Below are positions 1-5,186 of a stretch of 7,711 bases of DNA, piece after piece. Below the pieces are notes generated by a model that saw only the letters and a program-made list of their open reading frames with translations, was not told where the DNA came from and searched no databases. Location of the stretch: positions 1-7,711 of the forward strand of contig JBBSEZ010000469.1 in the NCBI GenBank assembly GCA_038239195.1, in the 5' to 3' direction. The stretch's first letter is position 1, and every line of letters begins with the position of its first letter. A program made the translations under genes and the position numbers. This stretch comes from JBBSEZ01 sp038239195 (GTDB lineage: Bacteria; Planctomycetota; Planctomycetia; Gemmatales; Gemmataceae).

Positions 1-33
1 GCCCGGGGGCCCGCCAACCCACCAAAACCACCA

Positions 34-70
34 CCCCGCCCCCCCCACCTCCCGGCGGGGGGCCCCCCCC
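34..70 (-). other. G-rich tract, possible G-quadruplex
   Basis: On the minus strand this stretch has G runs at 63-70, 51-53, 39-46 and 34-37, separated by short spacers. That is enough to form a G-quadruplex in single-stranded DNA or RNA. The palindrome of six G followed by C at 57-68 could instead fold as a hairpin. It lies past the end of the leftward rplI operon. No gene is visible in 1-135. Confidence 0.3.
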
Positions 71-150
71 AGCGGCCAAAGCCGGGGGTGCCGTTCGGCA
101 GGCAACAAAAAGCGACATGCCCCATCCTCCTGGGGGCCTTCCGGGCGAAC

Positions 151-169
151 GGGGGGCGTAACCCCCCCC
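151..169. repeat. REP-like hairpin, GGGGCGTRA family (copy A)
   Basis: Six G at 151-156, loop CGTAA at 157-161, then a run of C from 162 give a strong short hairpin. The core GGGGGCGTAA is shared with the hairpin at 186-203 and, in reverse complement, with the one at 5001-5014. The three therefore look like members of one dispersed palindromic family. Confidence 0.5.
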
Positions 170-183
170 TTGAAGGCGACAAA

Positions 184-203
184 CAGGGGGCGTAAGTCCC
201 CCC
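184..203 (-). terminator. Hairpin just after rplI, possible terminator / REP-like copy B
   Basis: Five G at 186-190 pair with C at 198-203 around a CGTAAGT loop. On the minus strand the hairpin begins 8 nt after the rplI stop and is followed by TGTTTGT, a weak U-tract. It could end the leftward operon, but its sequence also matches the REP-like hairpin family in this window, so terminator function is uncertain. Confidence 0.4.
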
Positions 204-210
204 GCTCGCT

Positions 211-738
211 TCACGGCTTCCCGGGCATGACGGCGACCTTGACCTCGGCTTCGATGCCGTGCCCGAGGTTGACCTTGATGGCGTAGGCGGCGACTTCCTT
301 GATGGCGCCGCCCTCGACGATCACCATGTCGGGGTCGATGGGGAGGCCCCGCCCGCGCAGGGCCTTGGAGATCTCGGCCGGGCCGACCGAGCCGTAGAGC
401 ATGTACTTCTCGACCCCGTCCTCCTCGGTGCGGTAGGCGTTGGCCTCGACGGTGACGAGCTCGGTCAGGTTGTTGATCTGGGCGGCGAGCGCCTTGAGGT
501 CGGCGAGGCGGGCGTCGAGGGCCTGCTTGACGCGGATCTTGTAGCGATCGAGCAGCCGCAGGTTGTGCTGCGTCGGCACGGTGGCCATGCCGCGGGGGAT
601 GAGGTAGTTTCGGCCGTAGCCCGGCCGAACCTCCACCACGTCGCCCTGCTTGCCAAGGCTGCCCACGTCCTCGGTCAGCACGAGCTGCATGCCGCCGTGC
701 TTGCCCTTGGGAATCTGGTTCCGCTGCTTCGTCGCCAT
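211..738 (-). CDS. rplI: 50S ribosomal protein L9
   Basis: L9 binds domain V of 23S rRNA near the L1 stalk and is an elongated two-domain protein. The N-terminal signature follows a non-standard 16-residue basic start: MQLVLTEDVGSLGKQGDVV (17-35) and VRPGYGRNYLIPRGMA (37-52). A charged helical linker (about 60-90, DRYKIRVKQALDARLADLK) comes next, then the C-terminal domain with LYGSVGPAEISKAL. At 175 aa it is longer than the usual ~150, owing to the N-terminal extension and a longer linker. The start is ATG at 738; an ATG at residue 17 would give the canonical N-terminus and is an alternative. It is the last gene of the leftward block, 33 nt after ssb, so probably co-transcribed with it. Confidence 0.95.
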   Translation of the reverse strand: MATKQRNQIPKGKHGGMQLVLTEDVGSLGKQGDVVEVRPGYGRNYLIPRGMATVPTQHNLRLLDRYKIRVKQALDARLADLKALAAQINNLTELVTVEANAYRTEEDGVEKYMLYGSVGPAEISKALRGRGLPIDPDMVIVEGGAIKEVAAYAIKVNLGHGIEAEVKVAVMPGKP

Positions 739-771
739 GATCGCCCCACTCGCCTGTTGGCCCGTTCCGTC

Positions 772-1329
772 TCAGAACGGGATGTCGTCTTCGCTTTTGC
801 CGCCGCCACCGCCGCTGTTGCCGCGGGGAGGCGCGCCCCCACCCGAGGGGCCATCGTCGTCGTAGCTGTTGTTGTAGGCGGGGGCAGCCGCTTTGCGCGG
901 CCCCGTCACGCCCGCGGCGGCCGGGCGCGGCGCACGCGCCATGCCACCCTCGCCGCTGTCGCCACCACCGTTACCGTCGCGGCGCGCTTCGAGGTACTGG
1001 AAGTTCTCGAGCACCACGGTCAACTTGCTGCGCTTGCCGCCGCCGTTCTTGTCTTCCCACTGGTCCATCTTCAGGTGGCCTTCGAGGTAGATCTGCTGGC
1101 CCTTGTCGAGGGTGTCGAGCACGCGGTCGGCCGTCTTACCGTTCTCCCCCCGGTTCCACACCTCGACGTCGATGAAGACGGGGACGTCTTCCCACTGCTG
1201 GGTCTCGTTGTTCAACTTGCGGTTGTTCACGGCGAAACCGAACTTGGCGCCGCGACCCGTGCGCAGCGCGATCTCTTCCGGCTTCCGCGTCAACCGACCG
1301 ATCAGCATCACCTTGTTGAGATTGGCCAT
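772..1329 (-). CDS. ssb: Single-stranded DNA-binding protein
   Basis: SSB coats single-stranded DNA in replication, recombination and repair and recruits partner proteins through its C-terminal tip. Residues 1-~112 are the OB fold, opening MANLNKVMLIGRLTRKPEE, with FGFAVNN, VFIDVEVWNR and GQQIYLEGHL in the expected order. A Gly/Pro/Ala-rich disordered linker (about 115-178) follows, and the protein ends in the classical acidic tip SEDDIPF. Length (185 aa) is normal. An AGGAG motif lies about 9 nt before the ATG at 1329. Its own promoter candidate lies upstream (1387-1416), so it may be transcribed independently of rpsF as well as from the upstream genes. Confidence 0.96.
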   Translation of the reverse strand: MANLNKVMLIGRLTRKPEEIALRTGRGAKFGFAVNNRKLNNETQQWEDVPVFIDVEVWNRGENGKTADRVLDTLDKGQQIYLEGHLKMDQWEDKNGGGKRSKLTVVLENFQYLEARRDGNGGGDSGEGGMARAPRPAAAGVTGPRKAAAPAYNNSYDDDGPSGGGAPPRGNSGGGGGKSEDDIPF

Positions 1330-1386
1330 GGGGCATCACTCCTACGTCGAAGGGTCGAACGCACTCCTGTCCTCCAAACCACCTAC

Positions 1387-1416
1387 ACTATACATCCGTC
1401 CGTCTTGACAGGACAA
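1387..1416 (-). promoter_or_regulatory. Candidate sigma-70-type promoter for ssb-rplI
   Basis: On the minus strand TTGTCC (1411-1416) and TATAGT (1387-1392) are separated by 18 bp, matching 4/6 and 5/6 of the -35 and -10 consensus. An A-tract of seven (1437-1443, minus strand) lies upstream in a position where an UP element could act. A start near 1380 would give a leader of about 50 nt before ssb. This is the main content of the 213-nt gap between rpsF and ssb. Confidence 0.5.
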
Positions 1417-1542
1417 GGTCAGCAGGCGCAATCGACGTTTTTTTCGGGCACTCTCCCCCTCCGGCCGACAAAGCGTGCCGATCTTCGCTGGGCGGCGCAA
1501 TCCGCGGCCCCGGGCGCTTCGCAGAAGCGTCGCGAACGGGGA

Positions 1543-1974
1543 TCAATCCTTGTCGTCACGGCGGCCACCACGGCGGCGGTCGTCGCCGCCCATGTCGCGG
1601 TCGTCCGGCGGGGCGTCGTGGACCGACTGGTACGACACGGGGCGGTCTTCCTGCGCCAGCTGGAGCAGGTCATCGACCAGCTTCGGATCGACGTGGAGGA
1701 TCAGGTTGCGCAGGATGGTCTCGTTGAGGGCGAAGTCGCGCTCGATGGTGGCGAGGTTTTTGCCTTCGGTGCGGAAGTAGGTGAGGTAATAGAGGCCCTT
1801 TTTGTGGCCCTTGACCGGGTAGGACAGTTTGCGGTCGTCCCACGGCCGGCTCGCGAGCACCTCGGCCTGGTTGCGCTCGAGAATGCCGTGCAAGTGCTTG
1901 GTGACGCCCGCGGTGTCGCCGGCGACCTTGTTGGAGTCGAGCAGGAACATGCATTCGTAGACGTTGGCTGGCAT
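1543..1974 (-). CDS. rpsF: 30S ribosomal protein S6
   Basis: S6 is a small-subunit platform protein that binds 16S rRNA together with S18. The ferredoxin-like fold is recognisable: N-terminal strand YECMFLLDSNK, helix around VTKHLHGILERNQAEV, then SRPWDDRKLSYPVKGHKKGLYYLTYF and a second helix ATIERDFALNETILRNLILHV. The last ~35 residues form an Asp/Arg/Gly-rich tail (PPDDRDMGGDDRRRGGRRDDKD), as often seen in S6 C-termini. I chose the ATG at 1974 (143 aa); a GTG two codons upstream (1980) is possible. It lies 61 nt after pth and probably shares its transcript. Its usual partner gene rpsR is not in this cluster. Confidence 0.95.
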   Translation of the reverse strand: MPANVYECMFLLDSNKVAGDTAGVTKHLHGILERNQAEVLASRPWDDRKLSYPVKGHKKGLYYLTYFRTEGKNLATIERDFALNETILRNLILHVDPKLVDDLLQLAQEDRPVSYQSVHDAPPDDRDMGGDDRRRGGRRDDKD

Positions 1975-2035
1975 TCTCACACTCGCTTTGAGGCCCTTGT
2001 TCGAGGCAGTCGGCGAAACGGTTGGCAGGGAGGAA

Positions 2036-2626
2036 TCACTCGTTCTTGCTGGGCGCGGCGTTGAACCGATTCATGCAGACGTCGATGCCGTGCTCCATCC
2101 AGACGGCGACGGCCTGCACGGCGAGGGCGAGGGCGTCGTCCACGATCGGCCGTTCGGAGGGGCGGAAGCGCCCCAGCACGTGATCGACCGCGTCGTCGCG
2201 CGGCGCATCGACGCCGATGCGCAGGCGGGCGTATTCGTTGGTGCCCAGGTGGTTTTGAATGTCCCTCAGTCCGTTGTGTCCTCCGTGCGTGCCGCGCGCC
2301 CGCGCCCGCAGCTTGCCCAGGGGAAGGTTGATGTCGTCGCAGACCACGAGCAACTCGCTGACCGGCAACTGGTAGAAGTCGAGCACCTCGCGGACGCAGC
2401 GGCCGCTCAGGTTCATGAAGGTCTCGGGCTTGATCAGCAACACCTTGCGGCCATTCTCGAACAGTTCGCACACCGAGGCCTTGAAGCGCGACTGAAACGC
2501 GCCGGCGGATGGCGCCGCCGCCAGGCCGTCCACCACGGCGAAGCCGACGTTGTGCCGCGTCGCGTGGTAGCGGTTGCCCGGGTTGCCCAGGCCGACAACA
2601 ACCTTGACGTTCGTGCCTTCCGCCAT
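2036..2626 (-). CDS. pth: Peptidyl-tRNA hydrolase
   Basis: Pth cleaves the ester bond of peptidyl-tRNAs that drop off the ribosome, recycling the tRNA. Family motifs are clear. GLGNPGNRY is at 12-20, and H25 matches the catalytic His of the enzyme. KPETFMNLSG (66-75) carries the conserved Asn (N72), VVCDDINLPLGKLR (94-107) the conserved Asp (D97), and GTHGGHNGL (112-120) the conserved Asn (N118). The length from the ATG at 2626 is 196 aa, normal for the family; a TTG ten codons upstream (2656) would add a short extension. It starts 39 nt after rplY, a pairing common in bacteria (rplY-pth), so the two are very probably one operon. Confidence 0.96.
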   Translation of the reverse strand: MAEGTNVKVVVGLGNPGNRYHATRHNVGFAVVDGLAAAPSAGAFQSRFKASVCELFENGRKVLLIKPETFMNLSGRCVREVLDFYQLPVSELLVVCDDINLPLGKLRARARGTHGGHNGLRDIQNHLGTNEYARLRIGVDAPRDDAVDHVLGRFRPSERPIVDDALALAVQAVAVWMEHGIDVCMNRFNAAPSKNE

Positions 2627-2665
2627 GACGCGCCCGCGGCGTTCTCCGTGAGACAAAGAAACGGG

Positions 2666-3304
2666 TCACTCTTTTTCGGCTTCTTCCTCGCCGGCCTTGC
2701 GGCCGATGACCTCGGGCTCGGCGACGGCCGCCTCGGTGCCGGGCGCGGCGGCCTCGGCCTGCGGCGCCTTGACCTGCACGACGATCGCCTCGGGGTCGTC
2801 GAGCGCCTTGACGTCGGGCGGCAACGTCAGCTCTCGCACGTGGATGGCGGTGTCGAGCTGGAGCTCGCCGACGTTGACGCGGATCGACTGCGGGATGGCG
2901 ACGGCCAGGCACTCGACGTGCAGCGAGTGCAACGGCTGTTCGAGCATGCCGCCGGCGGTCACGCCGGGGGCGATGCCGCGCACTTCGAGGGGCACGCTGA
3001 TGTGGATGCGCTCGTCGGCGGCCACGCGGGCGAAATCGACGTGGAGCAACTCCTTGCCGAGGTGGTCCCACTGGATCTCGCGGATGAGGACCTTTTCGAG
3101 GCCCTTGTCGGTCTTGAGGTCGAGGACGCGCGCCTTGTTCATGATCGCCTTGAGGAGCTCCTCGCCGGGGAGCACCACGGAGACGGTCTCTTCCTTGTGC
3201 CCGTAGACGACGCCGGGCACCTGGCCCCTGGCGCGCAGTTTCCGCGCCACCTTGGTGCCCCGTCCCTCGCGCTTCTGGGTCGTCAACGTCACGGTCTCGG
3301 CCAT
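2666..3304 (-). CDS. rplY: 50S ribosomal protein L25 (CTC/TL5 type)
   Basis: L25 binds 5S rRNA in the large subunit. The N-terminal 5S-binding domain starts MAETVTLTTQKREGRGTK and continues ARKLRARGQVPGVVYG (typical of L25), then LIREIQWDHLGKELLHVDF. The long C-terminal CTC domain follows, with SVPLEVRGIAPGVTAGGMLEQ and a final acidic/Ala-rich tail. At 212 aa it is the two-domain form, not the short enterobacterial L25. The ATG at 3304 fits the family start; upstream in-frame codons run through the leader hairpin and are not coding. First gene of the leftward block, preceded by a promoter and a terminator-like hairpin. Confidence 0.95.
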   Translation of the reverse strand: MAETVTLTTQKREGRGTKVARKLRARGQVPGVVYGHKEETVSVVLPGEELLKAIMNKARVLDLKTDKGLEKVLIREIQWDHLGKELLHVDFARVAADERIHISVPLEVRGIAPGVTAGGMLEQPLHSLHVECLAVAIPQSIRVNVGELQLDTAIHVRELTLPPDVKALDDPEAIVVQVKAPQAEAAAPGTEAAVAEPEVIGRKAGEEEAEKE

Positions 3305-3322
3305 GATTGCTCTCGATGGGGC

Positions 3323-3364
3323 AAAACAAAAAGGGAACACCCCGACGCCTTGGGGGGGTGTTCC
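3323..3364 (-). terminator. Intrinsic terminator in the rplY leader (possible attenuator)
   Basis: On the minus strand a perfect 10-bp stem (arms 3355-3364 and 3334-3343, 11-nt loop) is followed after one C by TTTTTGTTTT (3332-3323). This has the full form of a Rho-independent terminator. It ends about 18 nt before the rplY start and lies downstream of the promoter candidate at 3390-3418. It may therefore attenuate rplY transcription rather than merely end tatC. Confidence 0.75.
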
Positions 3365-3389
3365 GACTGTCTCCGCGTCAAGAAGGGGT

Positions 3390-3418
3390 ATTATTCCAGT
3401 CCGGGCAGCGCGCGACAA
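3390..3418 (-). promoter_or_regulatory. Candidate promoter of the rplY-pth-rpsF operon
   Basis: On the minus strand TTGTCG (3413-3418) and AATAAT (3390-3395) are separated by exactly 17 bp, matching the -35 and -10 consensus at 4/6 and 5/6. This is one of the few A/T-rich spots in the region. A start near 3383 would give a leader of about 78 nt that contains the terminator hairpin. Confidence 0.55.
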
Positions 3419-3466
3419 GGGCGCGCGGGCAAAATAATCCGCGCGAGGGCGCCCGGCGCGAAACGA

Positions 3467-3505
3467 CAAGCAAGAAGGACGCCCGGCCCAACCCCCTCTT
3501 GCTTG
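3467..3505. repeat. 9-bp inverted repeat between tatC and rplY
   Basis: CAAGCAAGA (3467-3475) and its exact complement TCTTGCTTG (3497-3505) are separated by 21 nt. It lies 18 nt beyond the tatC stop. A hairpin here could stabilise the tatC 3' end, but no T-run follows on the minus strand, so it is not a standard terminator. Confidence 0.4.
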
Positions 3506-3523
3506 ACGTTCCGCGAGGGGCCT

Positions 3524-4531
3524 TCAACAGACCTGCGCGGCGCCTTCCTCGCCCACTTCCTCGGGCGGGCGCGGCACCACGCGGCACAGCAAAATGCCCA
3601 CCTCGTAGAGCGCGTAGAGCGGGCCGGCCAGCCACAGCAGGTTGACGGCGTCGGCCGTCGGCGAGACGACGGCGGCGAAGGCGGTGAGCAGGAACGCGGC
3701 CAGGCGGCGATGGCGGCGGTAGACGTCGTGCTCGACGATGCCGATGCGGGCGAGGAGGAACATCGCCAGGGGCGTCTGGAAGCAGGCGCCGAAGACGAGG
3801 GGCATGACCAGGGCGAAGTTGAGCCAATCGCTGAGGCGCAGTTCGGGCTCGACGCCCAGCCATTCGTTGTAGCTCAGCAAGTAGGCCACGCCCTCGGGGA
3901 GCACCACGAACTGACACAGGGCCACCCCGCAGAGGAACAGGCCGATGCTGAACGGCAGGCTCAGGCGAGCCCAGCGCTTTTCGTGGGGGTAGAGGCCGAC
4001 GGCGACGAACGACCACAGTTGATAGAAGATCCACGGGCTGGCCAGGACGAGGCCGCAGTAGATGCTCACCTTGAAGTAGACGGTGAAGGGCTCCATCACC
4101 GTCAGCGACGAAAGGCTGGGCTTGCGCAGGACCTGCGACCCGGGGGCGGTGGCGATCGCCCACTGCACCGGCGGGACGCGCACTTCGAGGGAGACCCAGT
4201 CGTGGTCGTCGCCGGGGGCCAGGCCGACGGCGCTGCGCAGGTGGGAGCGGCGGACCTCGAGCGGGACGGGGCGCGGGGCGTCGAGCTCCTGAAGGCGCTT
4301 GTCGCCCGTCGCCAGGCGGTCGGCGTGGGCCTTGAGGCGGCGGTCGTGAAAGGCGAGCAACTCGCGGTCGATCGGGGCGCTGATGAGGCGCAGGACGGGG
4401 GCGGCCACGAAGAAGCCGGCCACCAGGGCGACGACGAAGCCGAGGAGGGCGCGCCAGAGGTGGCGGCGCAGTTCCTCGAGATGGTCGCCGAGCGGCATGC
4501 GGCTTTCGTGGAAGGGATCGTCGAAGCTCAT
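3524..4531 (-). CDS. tatC: Sec-independent protein translocase TatC with expanded periplasmic loop
   Basis: TatC is the multispanning membrane receptor that recognises twin-arginine signal peptides and exports folded proteins with TatA/B. The N-terminal motif DHLEELRRHLWRALL (16-30) leads into the first membrane span (about 27-50). The MEPF motif is at 146-149, SPWIFYQLWSFVAVGLYPHEKR at 165-186, and further spans lie at about 190-212, 228-251 and 270-300. The end of the core is SPTADAVNLLWLAGPLYALYE (280-300). It is 335 aa, against about 250 for E. coli. The excess is about 75 extra, mostly hydrophilic residues between the first span and MEPF. The ATG at 4531 has an upstream GAGGTG. No tatA/tatB is in the window. 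It precedes rplY on the same strand but has its own leader. Confidence 0.93.
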   Translation of the reverse strand: MSFDDPFHESRMPLGDHLEELRRHLWRALLGFVVALVAGFFVAAPVLRLISAPIDRELLAFHDRRLKAHADRLATGDKRLQELDAPRPVPLEVRRSHLRSAVGLAPGDDHDWVSLEVRVPPVQWAIATAPGSQVLRKPSLSSLTVMEPFTVYFKVSIYCGLVLASPWIFYQLWSFVAVGLYPHEKRWARLSLPFSIGLFLCGVALCQFVVLPEGVAYLLSYNEWLGVEPELRLSDWLNFALVMPLVFGACFQTPLAMFLLARIGIVEHDVYRRHRRLAAFLLTAFAAVVSPTADAVNLLWLAGPLYALYEVGILLCRVVPRPPEEVGEEGAAQVC

Positions 4532-4567
4532 GACGGCACCTCGCGAACGAGGGCCGCGAACGGGGCG

Positions 4568-4598
4568 GGAGGAGGGAGACGGGCAATGGCCCTCCTCC
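4568..4598. repeat. 9-bp inverted repeat in the tatC leader
   Basis: GGAGGAGGG (4568-4576) and CCCTCCTCC (4590-4598) are exact complements around a 13-nt loop, about 37 nt upstream of the tatC start. In a tatC mRNA this would fold into a stable hairpin without covering the GAGGTG ribosome binding site. Apart from this and the weak promoter below, I see nothing in the tatC upstream region 4532-4754. Confidence 0.35.
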
Positions 4599-4716
4599 GG
4601 CGCGCCGAGGGCGGCCGGGGTGAAGGGCTTCTGGGCCGGAGCGTCGCGGAACGACGACCGGGAGGAAACCGGCGAGAGGTCGGTGGTGTGAGAGGGCGGG
4701 CGCTGGCCCTGGGAGA

Positions 4717-4745
4717 AGCCTACGCGATGGGGGGCGCGGCGCCAA
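4717..4745 (-). promoter_or_regulatory. Weak promoter candidate for tatC
   Basis: On the minus strand TTGGCG (4740-4745) and TAGGCT (4717-4722) are 17 bp apart, matching 4/6 and 3/6 of consensus. It lies just past the permuted-tRNA repeat and upstream of tatC. In such GC-rich sequence this match is weak. Confidence 0.2.
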
Positions 4746-4754
4746 GCGTAGAAC

Positions 4755-4950
4755 GAGGGCGAAGAAGGTGGAAGAGGCCCGTACGAGTTTGCACGAGCAT
4801 GAACATTTAGCCGCTCTACCGTTGAGCTACGGGCCGGACGAAAGCGAGTCGGCCCGGGAGGAATCGAACCTCCAACCTGCCCCTCATCAGGGAGATGTTT
4901 GTAGGCCCTTGCGGTAGGTTACGGGCCTCTTCCATTCGTTTAGACGAGCG
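4755..4950 (-). repeat. Long direct repeat, copy 1 (contains permuted tRNA)
   Basis: This segment and 6595-6792 are nearly identical and lie in the same orientation about 1.8 kb apart. The identity begins at GAGGGCGAAGAAGGTGG (4755 and 6595) and ends at TTAGACGAGCG (4950 and 6792). Inside the 164/166-nt core the copies differ only at the anticodon loop, the spacer between the acceptor ends, one D-loop base, base 1 of the tRNA and the length of one A-run. The remaining differences are a few bases just outside the core. Confidence 0.9.
4770..4933 (-). tRNA. Circularly permuted tRNA gene candidate (copy 1, GAU loop)
   Basis: Read on the minus strand, the 3' half (4892-4849: anticodon arm, variable loop AGGTT, T-arm GGAGG/TTCGATT/CCTCC, acceptor CGGGCCG, A73) precedes the 5' half (4836-4809: acceptor CGGCCCG, TA, D-arm GCTC/AACGGTA/GAGC, G26, GCT). 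A 12-nt spacer (4848-4837) lies between them. Joining T4809 to C4892 gives a 72-nt tRNA: acceptor 7/7 paired, D stem 4/4, T stem 5/5, anticodon stem GCTCC/GGGGC 5/5 with one G-U. U8-A14, A15-U48, G18-U55, G19-C56 and G26-A44 are all present. The loop CTGATGA has U33 and anticodon GAU (Ile), though G37 is unusual for it. No CCA is encoded. The outer arms close with a perfect 14-bp stem (4770-4783 / 4920-4933), and ATGTT (4806-4802) can pair with AACAT (4899-4895) beside the joining site. Alternative: a decayed tandem of an upstream tRNA with a bad D-arm and a partial one. Confidence 0.72.
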
Positions 4951-4997
4951 AGGGGGGCGAAGGGCTCGCGCCGAGCTCCCTGCCAGGGGTTGGCGTT

Positions 4998-5043
4998 CCA
5001 GGGGCTCACGCCCCGGGCTATTGAATGCCGCCCCGTTGGGGCT
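4998..5043. repeat. REP-like double hairpin
   Basis: Two perfect short hairpins lie close together: GGGGC/TCAC/GCCCC (5001-5014) and GCCCC/GTT/GGGGC (5030-5042), joined by CGGGCTATTGAATG. Paired GC hairpins around an ATTGAA-type centre are the form of REP/BIME elements, and I have the impression this one is very common in planctomycete genomes. It lies in an extra ~105 nt present upstream of permuted-tRNA copy 1 but absent from copy 2. Confidence 0.65.
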
Positions 5044-5117
5044 CGGTCTGGGAACGAACGCGCCGCCCCGGTGGCGCCGAAAGAGAAGAGCTTCTCCCAT
5101 GCCCCCGGATCGGGGCT

Positions 5118-5139
5118 CGTGCTGTAGAGTGAGGCCAGG
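5118..5139. repeat. 22-bp conserved upstream block, copy 1
   Basis: These 22 bp (containing GCTGTAGAGTGAGGCC) recur exactly at 6855-6876. On the minus strand the block lies upstream of permuted-tRNA copy 1; on the plus strand it lies 47 nt before the glycosyltransferase start. It may be a promoter or regulator site for either direction. I cannot find a matching pair of -35/-10 boxes in both copies. Confidence 0.5.
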
Positions 5140-5186
5140 ACGGGCCACGGATTGTCGGCCTCGTCCGGCTGGTCAGGGGGCGTGCT

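Noticed and set aside
3378..4745. Alternative minus-strand frame of 455 codons overlapping tatC
   Set aside because: Arg/Pro-rich out-of-frame shadow of tatC; the TatC frame carries all family motifs.
1964..4810. Very long plus-strand open frame (948 codons) opposite pth, rplY and tatC
   Set aside because: It is antisense to three clearly recognised genes and arises from stop-poor GC-rich codons; the translation is low-complexity and matches no family.
4884..4890. Hammerhead-ribozyme-like core CUGAUGA on the minus strand of copy 1
   Set aside because: It is the anticodon loop of the permuted tRNA. Copy 2 has CTCCATAA there, and no GAAA plus cleavage-site partner strand lies in the right place.
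4770..4933. Two-piece (permuted) tmRNA
   Set aside because: Permuted layout and an internal GCAAAC resemble tmRNA. However, the unit has a full canonical D-arm, a standard variable loop and an anticodon arm, no tag frame ending in Ala-Ala, and is present in two copies.
4770..4933. Group I intron in permuted intron-exon order
   Set aside because: The 5' joining base is a U as in group I, but the intron parts total only ~80 nt, there is no P3-P8/P7 core and no terminal G at the 3' site.
5118..5139. Sigma-54 promoter in the 22-bp block (TGGCC ... GC on the minus strand)
   Set aside because: The GG and GC are 12 nt apart instead of the required 10.
4816..5148. Minus-strand ORFs across the two repeats with similar peptides (EARNLPQGPTNIS)
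   Set aside because: The shared peptides are translations of the permuted tRNA units themselves; there is no ribosome binding site and the reading shifts between copies.
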